DNA of 64,000 nt from Siderastrea radians (taxonomy: Eukaryota > Cnidaria > Anthozoa > Scleractinia > Rhizangiidae): NCBI GenBank assembly GCA_964017195.1, contig OZ024896.1, positions 2,167,987 to 2,231,986 on the forward strand, read 5' to 3'. Made by a program: the position numbers and the translations under genes. The notes beneath the pieces are model-generated. The model saw nothing but the letters and a program-made list of their open reading frames with translations, searched no databases and was not told the DNA's origin. Below are positions 1 to 10,859 of the stretch, in pieces; positions within the stretch are counted from its first letter, which is position 1; the number at the start of each line of letters is the position of its first letter.

Positions 1-1567
1 GCAACATACAGTCTCTTTGTTGATCACAGGATACGAAGACGACACAGTAGAGATGTGTTAAAAAGGTACCGAAATCCAGTCGCTATATTTTTGGACTTCT
101 TTCTTCACGACTTGTGCTGTAAACAAACAGGTCAGTAAAAATTATGATTTCAGGACTGCGGACAAGGGACTTTCGGATTGCGAAATACGAACTTGAAACA
201 TGGGACTGGATATATAGCAAACTAGCGTAAATATTACACTGTTACAATCAATTTCACTCACTCAACTTTTTTAATCTGTGGACTTAGCAACGTATTTCCA
301 TCAGTCTCGAGCTGATTTGGGAAAGAATAAAAGTGTGAGCTCTAGTCTTCAAAACTTGTCTGGAAAATCGAGTGATTTTGCAGATGGAGTCTCGATCAGT
401 AACTTTCTGGCTCTCAGGGTGCAAGCATTATGCATTTCGAGCCAATTCTTGCGGCAGAATTGGTACAAATTATTTAAGCTAGCCAGAATTTTACTCTGTG
501 TCCAGGTATATAAACAAGTTTACAAAAAGTATAAACGTACTCGAAGTCCATGTTGAGTGGTCCGTAGTCCCCTACGCAATCTAGTTTTTGAGTGAATAGT
601 AAAAAACGCACAATGACAAGTTTATTTAAGTGACAACGCAGCACAAAATGTTGGCACCGTAGTTGATACACGGAAGCCTTTCAGTTCCTTCGTGAGATCT
701 TGAGTGTCAGGATTCCAGGTCCAGCATGACTTTCGACGCATGTAGCTTCAAGGAATGTCGAAAAAATTAGTTGTGGAAGTTCACGTGGTTTTTCAGAGCT
801 AAAAAAGTTATCGGAATGCCAAGATAGAATTACCTCGCACCTGGAGAGCTGTCATTTGTCCAAGTCAGGCTTGACTGAAGCTGAGCTGATCCTAGCGAGA
901 GCTGGTCACTTTGATCTGACAGAGGATCAAGTAGACAAGATGATAATCTGCTCGACACATCGACAAAACCTGGGAAGGTTTTGGCGACAACCGCGTTCTT
1001 GTCAATATCCGTCTCACAAAGGACCACGCAAAAAGCAGTGCAGCGATAGACACGTAATTGGTTTAACCATTGCGAAGGAGATACAATCTGTCTTTAAAGT
1101 TACCATCAGAATAGGATCACGTAAGGTTACACATTTTTTGATTTCAACTACACTGCATTCTTGCTTTAGCAATATGCGGACAGTGCAGATCGAAACAAAA
1201 GGAAATGATCAAGGGCAATGCAGGGTGGTTAGAAGCAGACCCAGGTACAGAAGATGATTTCCAAGAGTTTCCGGGTGTTTCAGGATATAACACAAGAAAA
1301 AGGTGAACTACATAATCAGTTGTATTGAACGTTAGCGAGGGAAGGGGAAGGGAGCGATGTTGAAATAATGTGTGGCCTTTGATCTTAGGCTGAGGCATCC
1401 TCTGTTGCACAGGACAGAGATAGATGGAGGGAATTGATTTCCCGCCGTATTGCCCGCACGCGGGAAATGGGGCGGGCAAGGTTTGCTCTGTGCACTATCT
1501 CGCCCCAGTCTTCCTCATTCCGACAGCACGATAATAGATGAAATGCCCAACTTGATGTCCAACTGCA
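1..1567. other. Non-coding DNA, no gene supported
   Basis: Only short open frames without recognisable domains, codon bias or splice context are present on either strand. I see no repeat structure, RNA gene or promoter that I can defend here. Confidence 0.5.
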
Positions 1568-1840
1568 TTATTCATCGAAGTGGAGGTGAATAGTGGTGGA
1601 TATTTGCCTAACCGCAACTGAGGCGAGGCAAATACCTACCACTCTTCATCGACATTGAGGTGAAAAATTATTTAAGTATATACCGAACCAGTGGTTAGCC
1701 AGCACCAAATTGTTCATTTTTTTTCTGAGAAACGATGGAACACTCGCGCGCGAAATCCAGAAAAATGCTGGGAAGTAACTAGCAGACATTATCCTGATTT
1801 TGAGTAGCCAATCAGAGCACGCGAAAAACACTATCCACTG
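1568..1840. repeat. MITE-like inverted repeat
   Basis: Around 1568-1610 the sequence ATTCATCGAAGTGGAGGTGA with a following TGGATATTTGCC block is mirrored at about 1620-1665 by GGCAAATACCTACCA followed by TTCATCGACATTGAGGTGA. The two arms are close together and imperfect, which suits a short non-autonomous DNA transposon. The right boundary is uncertain and I chose it where the AT-rich, GCGCG-containing tail ends. Confidence 0.4.
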
Positions 1841-1916
1841 ATTTGGTATATACTAATTACTTTTAGCCGATCACTTTAGATGTGTTTTGCCTAAGACGAG
1901 TTATTATGATTATTAG

Positions 1917-4900
1917 AAGAACATACAGCAGAAATATTTGCTGCAAGGACTGTTGTTGTTTCAAAATCTCACAGGCTGCCCAAGAAAACAGCCCAAACAC
2001 TAGCGCAGACAGAAGAACCTAAAACTCCTGAAACTCCACAACCTGATACAACTGCTGGATCCATTTGGACGCCAGGATTTTTGAGTGGCATGGGAAGCGG
2101 AAGCTCCCAGGAAGACATATCGGAAGGCTCTGGAGTTAAGAATGACGCCCTTCTAGATTATAACGAAGCGATGGCTAAAATAGCTATGCATTCCCAGAGA
2201 GAAAAGATCCAGCCATTGACATTCCAACTTACAACAACATGGGACGAATCAAAACCAGAAGAAAAGGAGCTGTGTATAGAAAAAGCAACAGAGGCGTGTA
2301 GTGTTGTCTGTAGTGTCATTGCCCCTAAAGACGGAGAGAAGCTATTTCAAGCCATACAACTGCCTGCCCCAGCTGAACATGTGGGTCCAACCGACGACTT
2401 AATTGCTTTAATGTTTGCTTACCGCGATGCCTCAACTAAGAACATGAAGACACAAATACTGAGTATATATGCCTACCGGTATACCATGAAGATGTTACAA
2501 AGTTTCCATGAACCTTATGAAAAGATCCGCCTACGGCAAATCAAGCAAGCCCGAGCGCACGCGCGGAAACTAGGCCCTGGGTCAAGCGTTCCTAAATTAG
2601 AGAGGCACCGTGTTCGCCTAGACGCTAACAAGGTTGATCACTTCATAGATTTCGTAAACCGGCCATACTTTTACCAGGATGTCGCTTTTGGCACAAGGAC
2701 ATTGACTCTCGACGATGGGAGCCAAATAACGATGCCTAACGTGATCCGCACTGTCACCAGATGAACCATGATTATGCAGTACCTTCAATATTGCAAGGAA
2801 GAGTCTTTTGAGCCTGTAAGTCGTGCCACGTACGGGAAGCATCACAACAAAAGTCTCTAAGTGGGCTCGACAACACTGCTGCAGAAGGAGTGTCATCTTT
2901 CGAACGACTGTCTGGTATACTAGAGGAGCTAAATCGGGCTGGTGCCGACAAAGATGAAACAGCAGAGCTAAAGAAGAAATTAAGCAATGGCAAAAAGTAC
3001 CTAAAAACAATGTTCAAAGTGAATTGTTCGAGTAATGAGAGCGAGTGTCCAGACCACTGCAGGCAATTTGCTCTAAGTGATTCAAGTGATGCAGACTTTC
3101 ATATCAGTTGCTCTCACTCACACAATATGGCTTGCAAACATTGTGAGGAGCTGAAGACAACGTTATACGAGATAGAAGTAAGAATCAAAAGTCATTCAAA
3201 CCATCTTTATAGTCAAGGGCAGAGGGATGATCTTCTTTATGATTTTACTAACGCCAAGAATGCGATTCGTCTGTGGAAATCTCACATACTCCGCTCTGTT
3301 AACCAAGAGTCTGCAAAGCAAGAGGTCCTTCAGAGGCTTGATGGCGAATCTGTCCTAGTTGTGACTGATTGGGCAATGAAGTTCCTTCAGATGAGGTACA
3401 GGGAAAGGCAGAGTGACTGGTGTGGGAAAGCGTGGTCTTAGCTGGCATATCAGCAGTGTTGTTGCTCATGATAGAGAAACTCAGAAAACGAAGGTCCTTT
3501 CCTATGCCCATTTGTTTGATTCTTGTTCTCAGGATTGGTTTGCTGTTGCTTCGATACTGGAAAACCTTTTCGAGAATATCAAACTTAACTTCCCGGAAGT
3601 GAAACAAGCATTCCTTCGTTCTGACGAGGCTGGTTGCTATCACAACAGCCATCTTATAAACAGCAGTCAAAGATATTGGAAATCGGGTTAGAGTTACCGT
3701 TGTGCGCTACGATTTTTCTGAACCTCAACAGGGAAAGGACATATGCGACAGAGTGCTTTGTCCGATGAAGGCCGCAATTAGGAAGTACTGTGCAGAGGGA
3801 CATGACATCATGACTGTGGCAGACATGCGAGAGGCACTGAAAGAGCGGCCCGTAAGAGGAACAACAGCAGCTGTAAGCATCTTGAATGAATAAAGCAGAA
3901 ATCTACAGATAAATAAAATCAAACATTTTAGCGAGTACCATAACTTCCAGTATGACGAGAGTGGACTGTGGGTATGGAAGGCTTATGCTGTTGGGCCGGG
4001 CAAGCTTATCCCTTGGCAGTCGTTGTACTCGAAGCATCAAGGACCTACAAATATTTCGCAAAAGGAAGGAGAGGGGTTTTTCGAAAGTACGGAAATAAGA
4101 GAACTTCCGACAAAAAAGTGTCAAGTGAATAAAGAAGAAACCGAAGATGACGGCGAAACATTAATGTTCGTGTGCCCCGAAGAAGGTTGTAGCAATGCGT
4201 TTGAATCGTTTTCAGAGCTTGAATTGCACATAGACGTAGGAGTACATGAGGTTGCTGTTAGAAAGACTGAAACTTTGTACGACAGAATACGGAGGGACTG
4301 GGCAGAAAAGTTTGCTTCTATAGATGATTATCAATTTAAAACTACCAAGAATCAACCTTGTGTGTGATGCGCCGGTTTCAAGCGAAGAAACGTTTTCGCC
4401 CTTGGATATTGGATGGGCTCTAGGAAAACCTAGAACGGGTGGTGTTCGCTTTTCGGAGAAAGTACGGATGTATCTGACGGCAAAGTTTGACATGGGAGAA
4501 AGAACAGGGAGAAAGGCTGACCCAGATCATGTTGCACATAGCATGCGTAATGCGCGAAATGAAAGAAACGAAAGACTGTTTGAAAGAGAGGAGTGGCTCA
4601 CAAAGACCCAGATTACAGGCTTCTTTTCACGTTTAGCTTCACGGCAGAGGTCCCGTAGCCAGGATGCTAGTGCTACGTCAAAGGATAAGGCAGTGCAGCC
4701 AGAAGAAGATGAAAGTCAGGATATCGAGGCCCTTATTCGGGAAACAGACCGCTGCGTCTTGATAGAGGATATAAATGAAGAAATCGGGCTGACGCATCCA
4801 GTAGTTTTTGACACCTATGACCTTTGTGATTATTATAAGAGTGGAAAAATAGGCGTTTTCAATGTTGCCATGCTCAAAACAATACTTCACCATTTTGAGG

Positions 4901-4983
4901 TACCTTTTCGAGCAAAAGATCGAAAGGCGGACCTAATTCGTTTGGTGGAAGACGTTATTCACGAGTGTCGGTGTTGTAAGTAA
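1917..4983 (+). pseudogene. Decayed multi-copy gene: conserved acidic/aromatic core, C2H2-like finger and SAP-like C terminus
   Basis: Consecutive plus-strand frames at 2081-2764, 2890-3441, 3413-3691, 3702-3893, 4023-4367 and 4324-4983 read as one protein broken by an in-frame TGA (2762-2764) and several frameshifts. The central part has VVTDWAMKFLQMRYRE, LRSDEAGCYHN and YDFSEPQQGKDICDR, whose spaced acidic residues could be a DDE-type transposase core, although that is only a guess. Next comes a C2H2-like finger (CPEEGC...H, near 4172-4235). The end (about 4810-4975) resembles a SAP helix-extension-helix domain. From memory this type of protein is repeated many times in anthozoan genomes, which is part of why I favour a cnidarian host. 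The true start is unclear because the first frame continues upstream of 2081 without an obvious ATG. Function unknown; inactive copy. Confidence 0.55.
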
Positions 4984-6832
4984 AAATGATGCTTAATCCT
5001 GGGACGTACAAGGTGGGGGGGAGGTGTCAATTTCTTCAAAAGGATTTTTTATCAGAACCTGCCTTTTTCAGTAACTTTACGCATCTCCCTTAGCCACATT
5101 ATGGCAAAGTTTGATACAAAATGCATGTTTTTCACCTTTTTTCGGTGTCACAAAGTATAAATGTCGACACAAAGCACCTACTGGAGCATGAAAAATTTTA
5201 AATTTCGGCCGTTTTAGAATAATTTCGAATTTTTTACCACATCTTGTGGAGCACATCAAGGCAATCTACCAAGGCAAAATCTTTTCAAAATATTGTAACA
5301 GAACGAAAACCCAAAAGTCCGTGCACCCCATCCCTTGTATCACGGTCGGGGTATGAGTTTGTTTGTATGTCCGAGAGTTAACGTAGATAGACAAAAATAC
5401 CCCCGAGGAATGTGGCAAGCTAATGCAAAAAGCGCATACGCAAAACGTACCCCATATGATAGAAACTTCACAAGCAAAAACAGCCCGTTATTTCTCGCGA
5501 GTTCGTTCGGCGAAACGGACGGGTGGAAATGGAATGAGCTTGAGAATTATATACAAGTAAGGATTAGGGACGCTCGTGCCCAAGCAAAGAGCCTCTTTCA
5601 CGTGTCAGGCATCGATATTTCACAACAACATCTCGAAGAAAAAAGAAACAGTTTTGGTGAATACTGACCTAAATCATTGACGCATTTAGATATTGCGTCG
5701 CATTTGTGTCTGTCTGGACATACCTTTACCCCGCCTCCCCTTTCAGGGCCACTCCTCTGTTGACGGGCCGCTGGATGAGTAATTGGCCGTCATGTCCTCT
5801 GTCTTGACGGGCGTTCCTTTTTTGAAGCTGGTTTCAGTTAGTCAAGCAAAGTGATTTTCTATCTACTACAGGGCTTAGAGGCTCACAGGGTAGAACAGCT
5901 CAGTTGGTTTCTGGTTGGTTTATGTATGTGGCTCCTCCCTGCTCGAGCTTCAGTCTGCCCCATGCTTCCTAGAATAAGTATAGTTTGAGAGTCTCAAGTT
6001 TTGTCGTACTATAACTTAAACTATTGTAACGTTTGCTCGTGCGATCACCACAAACAATGTAGTACATACATTCTGAAGGGTTGGGGAGGGTAAAAAAGTC
6101 CAAAATTTAAACTAAAAATTAATTTTGTATCCTGACCAAGAGAACCCTAAGTAATGTTACCATCTCCTCAGACACTTATTTTAATAAATAGATCCTGAAA
6201 CTCTTGCCGCATTTAGCTGCTTAATTTCATTGTTATTTTTTAAAAGTTAAAACTAAAATGTTGTTAGCGAACATCAAAATATCGTGTTACCAGTTTCACA
6301 GCGTAACGCAACTTCTGGGTGCATAATAAAATGCATGTGGTGACGTTGGGATCGTCTTCGTTTATCGTTTTCCCTGAAGCTAAAGAATCAAAGCGACTGG
6401 AACTCGTCAATTAAGTGCAGCTTATAGCTTCCTCGTGGTATCTCATGACCAGGAGAAAAAGCTTTTTCGTCACCTCAATGAAACCGCCGAATCCTTTGAC
6501 AGGAGCAGATTTATCTAAACAAGGTGAGTGGCAAATCAAGTCACTGCAGTATCTTCTTTGAGGCTATGGACCTCCAGAATCGGTTTTGTAGCAAAAACAG
6601 AGAAAAAATTATTAATTTTCGAACTACGATCAACCTTTCTTTAATTGGGTGGATAATTTGACTAAAAATACTAACAAAGTACGTACCAAACAGCGAGGTG
6701 TCCGACTGGAATGGGAATTCATGTCACGCAAGACGCCATTTGCGAAAATGGCTATCTAAACTTCGAAACAATTTTTCAGAATCGCATTCTGCCGCAAGTT
6801 TTATTGCATAATTCTCGAAGATAGTTCTTAAT
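4984..6832. other. Intergenic DNA left of Polinton 1; one unsupported 110-codon frame
   Basis: No recognisable gene. A plus-strand open frame at 5335-5667 encodes 110 residues with no domain I recognise and no clear context, so it may be chance or a decayed exon. The rest is AT-rich sequence with no clear repeat. Confidence 0.4.
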
Positions 6833-6838
6833 CTATGC
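6833..6838. repeat. Target-site duplication of Polinton 1 (left)
   Basis: CTATGC here matches CTATGC at 22756-22761 and directly abuts the inverted termini. Six-base duplications are the known hallmark of Polinton/Maverick integration. Confidence 0.9.
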
Positions 6839-7066
6839 AGTAGTTATATAGTTGGGGGTACGAGCGCATTTTTTCAAAAATCCGCTCTGAACTCCCCAAC
6901 TATAACTACTTTACCATATGTTGGCACAATTTCATGGGAAATCTATTTGGTATTATCTCATGGAAAAATCTATATGGCATTATCTCATGGAAAATCTATT
7001 TGGTATTATCTCATGGGAAATCTATTTGGTATTATCTCATGGAAAATATATTTGGCATTATCTCAT
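6839..7066 (+). repeat. Left terminal inverted repeat of Polinton 1
   Basis: Positions 6839-6950 are identical to the reverse complement of the right end. From about 6933 the repeat becomes a tandem array of a roughly 28-base unit (ATGGGAAATCTATTTGGTAT plus TATCTC), about five copies, that has diverged between the ends. The outer 80 bases also contain an internal inverted repeat (AGTAGTTATATAGTTGGGG / CCCCAACTATAACTACT), so each terminus could fold into a hairpin. Confidence 0.9.
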
Positions 7067-7123
7067 AGTTGGGAGTACGAGCGCAGTTTGCCATCGGATG
7101 AATATTACTTAAAAATATAATAT

Positions 7124-7139
7124 CATATAATAGTATAGA
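7124..7139 (+). promoter_or_regulatory. Candidate early-class start motif
   Basis: CATATAATAGTATAGA directly precedes the VLTF3-like ATG. Closely related motifs (TATATAG followed by A/T, then AT or ATG) precede the two-TM gene (minus strand, 8182-8199), the polymerase (18677-18696), and in Polinton 2 the VLTF3 remnant, BRO nuclease, AT-hook gene and polymerase. They lack the ATCTAAC box seen at virion genes. Promoter activity is inference. Confidence 0.5.
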
Positions 7140-7700
7140 ATGTATTGTAACTCAAATATTCACGATTACCTGAAAGAATCAGAAGTTGTTTGTCCTTTTT
7201 GTGACGAAAAAATAGAAGATTCTAATAAAAAACCGAAAGATGATGAATGCTGTGATAATCAGGAGGTTATAACAACTGATGGAATGCAAGTTTGTCGAAG
7301 TTGTGGTGTTGTACAAGGATATAATTATGCAAAAGAATATGTTGATTTCTATGAGAATAGACATAGATTTATAAGAAAATCTGTTTACCATCGAGAGTAC
7401 CACATTAACAACCTGTTACTGAAAATCGAAGAAAAATATAATATAGAAATATCACACCATCAAAAATGTAAAATTGAACGAGTTTTTGTAGAGATAGGTA
7501 ATATTATTGATCAAGTAAATGGTACAAGGAAAAGAATGATTAGCGTTAATTTTATTATGAGAAAGATATTCAAGATGATGGGAATACCTTACAAAAATAT
7601 TCCAATTAGCAAATCTAAAAAAACATTGGCCTTTTACGATCGGTATTGGGCAAAAATTATGTCTCTTATTGGTGATAAGATAAAATCTATTATTGGATGA
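7140..7700 (+). CDS. VLTF3-like late transcription factor with zinc ribbon
   Basis: A 186-residue protein. The N-terminal third holds a zinc-ribbon cysteine set (C18, C21, C37/C38, C52, C55 in CPFC...CC...CRSCG) like TFIIB-type ribbons. The rest carries the FYENRH and YHREYHINNLL signatures I associate with the poxvirus late transcription factor 3 family found in many large DNA viruses and Polintons. In that family it directs transcription of late, structural genes. It is the first gene inside the left terminus and convergent with the two-TM gene, which it overlaps by 11 bases at the 3' end. The ATG follows the early-class motif. It fits as a regulator of the distinct motif class upstream of the virion genes, which is inference. 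Polinton 2 has only the first half. Confidence 0.75.
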   Translation: MYCNSNIHDYLKESEVVCPFCDEKIEDSNKKPKDDECCDNQEVITTDGMQVCRSCGVVQGYNYAKEYVDFYENRHRFIRKSVYHREYHINNLLLKIEEKYNIEISHHQKCKIERVFVEIGNIIDQVNGTRKRMISVNFIMRKIFKMMGIPYKNIPISKSKKTLAFYDRYWAKIMSLIGDKIKSIIG

Positions 7701-8181
7701 ATACCTTATTATATTTATTTTCAAATTTGTCCGTTAACGGACACATATCAATGATTATATCATCGAGAACTTTGACATAATCAAGAAATTCTTCGTCATT
7801 ATACTCCAGTCCTCTCATAAAGGACCGCAAATCTATTAAAACCTTTTCATATGAGGTGTACGCGAATTTACACATCTCAATCTTTCTTTTGTCATTTTTA
7901 GCCTCTGAAAATGTTTTAAGCAATATACCAGTACCAGATATCGTTCCAAGAACAATGGGATTCAATGTTACACCACCAACTACTGTCCCTGTTACTACCA
8001 ATAAAACAGATCCAATATTACATGCAAGTTCTGCTTTTTTGAAATATTTGTAAGTCATTTTGAAAAGCCAGTATTTCTTATGATAGAATTTATACAATGC
8101 TTTTAACACAGATATTTGATCATCAGTTAATTTTCCTGACACATGGTTCCAGTAGAATATGCTTTTACGTTTATCAACCAT
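7690..8181 (-). CDS. Two-transmembrane protein of unknown function
   Basis: A 163-residue protein with a charged, helical N terminus, then two hydrophobic stretches around residues 53-90 (CNIGSVLLVVTGTVVGGVT and the following LNPIVLGTISGTGILL) joined by a short NP turn. A helical, charged tail follows. The layout (helices, TM hairpin, helices) recalls bacterial SLATT-type effectors, but I see no decisive motif and do not assign it. The ATG (complement at 8179-8181) follows the motif ATATAATATATAGA, the same class as VLTF3 and polymerase, so it is probably expressed with them. Polinton 2 has a copy truncated at the C terminus by a deletion. Confidence 0.6.
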   Translation of the reverse strand: MVDKRKSIFYWNHVSGKLTDDQISVLKALYKFYHKKYWLFKMTYKYFKKAELACNIGSVLLVVTGTVVGGVTLNPIVLGTISGTGILLKTFSEAKNDKRKIEMCKFAYTSYEKVLIDLRSFMRGLEYNDEEFLDYVKVLDDIIIDMCPLTDKFENKYNKVFIQ

Positions 8182-8208
8182 TCTATATATTATATTGATA
8201 GATAATTT

Positions 8209-8631
8209 TTATTCACTGGTGAAAGTTATGACATCAGCTGGGAGACCTGAATTTGTGTCCAATTTTAAACCAGCTATCTCTTGAACCTCAATTATGCTCA
8301 CAGTGTAACTGTTCCAACTTGCATTTTTATTATTAGCGACGGAATTCACTGTGAAGGTTCCCCCATCTGTTACTCTTGTCTGTAATTGAAATTTATGAAG
8401 CTTGTTTTTGTCTACAACTGTGAAAAAAGAAGCGTTTGAGAGTGTGGCGATGTTTTCATAGTCTGGAGCCAACTGAATACCAAAACTGGACCGAATTCTT
8501 TTTCCTAATAAAATGGAGCTAGTTGTATTGACTTGTATTATACGGGTATTTTCCACTTTCTTTGTCACTGGGTTGATAATATTGGCCACCCAACGACACC
8601 AAAGATTGCCTCCGTTTCTATCATTACTTAC
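8209..8631 (-). CDS. In-frame continuation of the fibre gene beyond its stop codon
   Basis: This open frame (140 codons plus stop) lies in exactly the same frame as the fibre gene and begins straight after its TAG (8632-8634). There is no in-frame ATG near its beginning; the first alternative start is a GTG at 8587-8589. The product is beta-rich, with many T, S, N and V residues, as expected of a fibre head or trimerisation domain. It could be made by stop-codon readthrough, or be the tail of a fibre gene that acquired a nonsense mutation. The codons around the stop read CTA TAG GTA. Polinton 2 has the same arrangement with a different sequence. Confidence 0.45.
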   Translation of the reverse strand, partial: VSNDRNGGNLWCRWVANIINPVTKKVENTRIIQVNTTSSILLGKRIRSSFGIQLAPDYENIATLSNASFFTVVDKNKLHKFQLQTRVTDGGTFTVNSVANNKNASWNSYTVSIIEVQEIAGLKLDTNSGLPADVITFTSE

Positions 8632-10200
8632 CTATAGATATGTTACCAGTTTCACGACATTGCCAACAGTTGGGTAATTGAAATTCACATAATAGTTGGT
8701 TAGGTCTTGCCAAGGACCATCTGTTAACCATGCGATATTAGAAACAATCTTATTTGTATACTTAACGATTCTCATTACATGGTTGTTGTGATCATAGTCG
8801 TACACTTCTGGATTGACAGTGTCTTGCCAATCTTTCACACCATAAATAATGATAAAAGCCTGTGGTGAGGATAATGTTGAGCTTCCGTGTAGGTTGAAAT
8901 AGATGTAATCAAGGGCATCCCTGCTCCCATTGTTGAATTGTACGAGAATCTTTACGTGATCTGAGAAGCTCTTTTGGATTGTTTTGTGAATATTAGCTGT
9001 GGTAGCCTGAGCGGATAGTTGGATGTTGGTATGTGGCCCTAGCGGATAATATTCCAAGACCGATGTGAATTTGCCGATACTGAGAGGATATAGATTGAAT
9101 CCGATTTTCGATTGATAATCATTGCTATTAGGATTTTTTAGCAGTCCGACTTTGTAAGCTAATTTATTCTTGTGAGGGCTTTGTGCGAAATCAGAGATGC
9201 CAAGAACCACTATATTATTCTCACTGGAGCTCTCATCCGCATCAAGGAGGTACTTCATTGCATTCTTTTTGTTGCTGGAATCGATATGAGATTGTGCCAA
9301 CGTTTCGTCAATGTAGCTCTTATTAGCAGCACTGCTATTGTATTGAGGTGTGCCGAGGTTGTTAATCTGTTTTTGATTATTTGGTAATGAAGATAGGAAT
9401 GTGATAGGATTTTTCATAACACCTCCTTTGTTTTTATTCAAAAAGGTGTCGTTAATATCTTTGAGATTGACAATATCTGATTCTGAATGAGAGGATGGAT
9501 CAAAATCTGGTACTTGTCTTCTTCCCTGAAATGTTTGTGTTGTTGTTTTTGAAAGGTCTGCTTTTGTACCCAATTGATTGTCAACATACTTCTTATTTAC
9601 TCCATGGTCTGCATTGACTGGGTCCTTGATATTTGTTATGAATTGATTGTTCATATCAAGATTGGCTTCCATTAATACTGAACCATCTTTTTTGATGAAT
9701 TTTGATGAATCAGTTATTGGAATCTTTCTTATCTCACTATCAACATACCCCTTATTACTAGCGTGATTAGAAGCAGTTGGTGATTTCAGATTTACGATGT
9801 TTAAACCACCCATGTCAATATGTTGCTCCATTCGACCTCCTTCCTTCTTTGACAAGAATATCTCTCTTTGCGATTCATAACTGATAACCTTGTTGAGATT
9901 ACCATGAACTGGATAATTGTCTTTTGGGACAATGAGTGACCCTGTCATCGTATCACCAGATATTGCAACAAATTTAGATGTATCCACACTTGGAATCTTG
10001 GCTATTTCACTATCTAACTGACTTTTTGTAACAACGTCGTTATTATTAGTTCCCTGTTTTACATTCACTAATTTTTTATTCTGCATATCATAATCATTAT
10101 TAGCATCTAATTTAAATCCAATACCAGGTAAACCTCTTGAACCTATCTTACCTAGTCCTTGAGAATCATCATGATTAAGGATACCGTTTGTATAACTCAT
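8632..10200 (-). CDS. Fibre / tail-fibre-like attachment protein
   Basis: A 522-residue protein. A short conserved N-terminal peptide (MSYTNGILNH) is followed by a vestigial collagen-like GSRGLPG segment. About five imperfect repeats of a phage-fibre-like motif (MNNQFITNIKDP plus a K.YVD element) run through residues 40-310. A beta-rich head follows. The repeats and trimer-type stalk indicate a virion fibre that would project from the vertex and bind host cells. The Polinton 2 homologue has a real collagen stalk. The upstream sequence reads ATCTAAAC...TATATG, the late-class motif, and overlaps the ATPase stop. Fibre assignment rests on architecture; the receptor cannot be guessed. Confidence 0.7.
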   Translation of the reverse strand: MSYTNGILNHDDSQGLGKIGSRGLPGIGFKLDANNDYDMQNKKLVNVKQGTNNNDVVTKSQLDSEIAKIPSVDTSKFVAISGDTMTGSLIVPKDNYPVHGNLNKVISYESQREIFLSKKEGGRMEQHIDMGGLNIVNLKSPTASNHASNKGYVDSEIRKIPITDSSKFIKKDGSVLMEANLDMNNQFITNIKDPVNADHGVNKKYVDNQLGTKADLSKTTTQTFQGRRQVPDFDPSSHSESDIVNLKDINDTFLNKNKGGVMKNPITFLSSLPNNQKQINNLGTPQYNSSAANKSYIDETLAQSHIDSSNKKNAMKYLLDADESSSENNIVVLGISDFAQSPHKNKLAYKVGLLKNPNSNDYQSKIGFNLYPLSIGKFTSVLEYYPLGPHTNIQLSAQATTANIHKTIQKSFSDHVKILVQFNNGSRDALDYIYFNLHGSSTLSSPQAFIIIYGVKDWQDTVNPEVYDYDHNNHVMRIVKYTNKIVSNIAWLTDGPWQDLTNYYVNFNYPTVGNVVKLVTYL

Positions 10201-10211
10201 ATATTAATGGT

Positions 10212-10859
10212 TTAGATTCTTTCATCGAAATTTCGGGCTACCTTTTTTTTAACCTTATCAACATACAAAAAACTATATGGATCCTTAGTAGCTTTCTGAT
10301 AATCTGATTTATTTATGTTCAGTTCTCGGCAAATCATCGATTGCTCGTTTATAGAAGGAAAATCAAAAACACAAAAATGTGAACTATTCAGTCTTATTGT
10401 TTTATCGGTTCCGTAATAGCTTTGACTCAAATATATACAACAACAATTTTTATTTCTTGAATTGGTGAAGTAGTCTCGTATCCGTTCGTCATTTTTCTTA
10501 CCTGTATTCAAATAGTCATCAAATATGATTAATTTTTGGTTTTCATCAGACAAATCTGTCAGAGGGATGATTTCATCGTTACTTGCTTCGATTACGTCAT
10601 AACCGACCTCTTTTGATTTTGATATTGGTTCAAGAGATTTCAACAGATGCTTATATTTGCTTTGTTGGAGATTGCGAGCGTAAAGATATATTTTATCAAA
10701 GTATAAGAGCCTGTATATCATATCAAGCAGAAGGTTTGTTTTACCACCACCAGATGGAGCACAAATAAGCATCCTGAAACATCGGTTTGGCATGAAACTC
10801 TTTAATTGAACAAAATCGTTGTTTTCATCATCTTGAATGTCGTAATTTTGAATCTTCAT
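10212..10859 (-). CDS. FtsK/HerA-type genome packaging ATPase
   Basis: A 215-residue P-loop ATPase. Walker A is APSGGGKT (residues 34-41), Walker B is LIIFDD (110-115), and the downstream LSQSYYGTD segment suits the sensor/arginine-finger region of A32-like packaging ATPases. This family pumps dsDNA into double-jelly-roll capsids in Polintons, adintoviruses and poxviruses. Length is typical for Polintons. It is transcribed away from the PPxY gene across a 128-bp shared promoter region. The copy is intact, unlike that in Polinton 2. Confidence 0.9.
   Translation of the reverse strand: MKIQNYDIQDDENNDFVQLKSFMPNRCFRMLICAPSGGGKTNLLLDMIYRLLYFDKIYLYARNLQQSKYKHLLKSLEPISKSKEVGYDVIEASNDEIIPLTDLSDENQKLIIFDDYLNTGKKNDERIRDYFTNSRNKNCCCIYLSQSYYGTDKTIRLNSSHFCVFDFPSINEQSMICRELNINKSDYQKATKDPYSFLYVDKVKKKVARNFDERI

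Noticed and set aside
6918..7112. 64-residue open frame in the left terminus, and its counterparts at 22466-22676
   Set aside because: The product is only the translated tandem repeat of the terminal inverted repeat, in several frames; no gene features.
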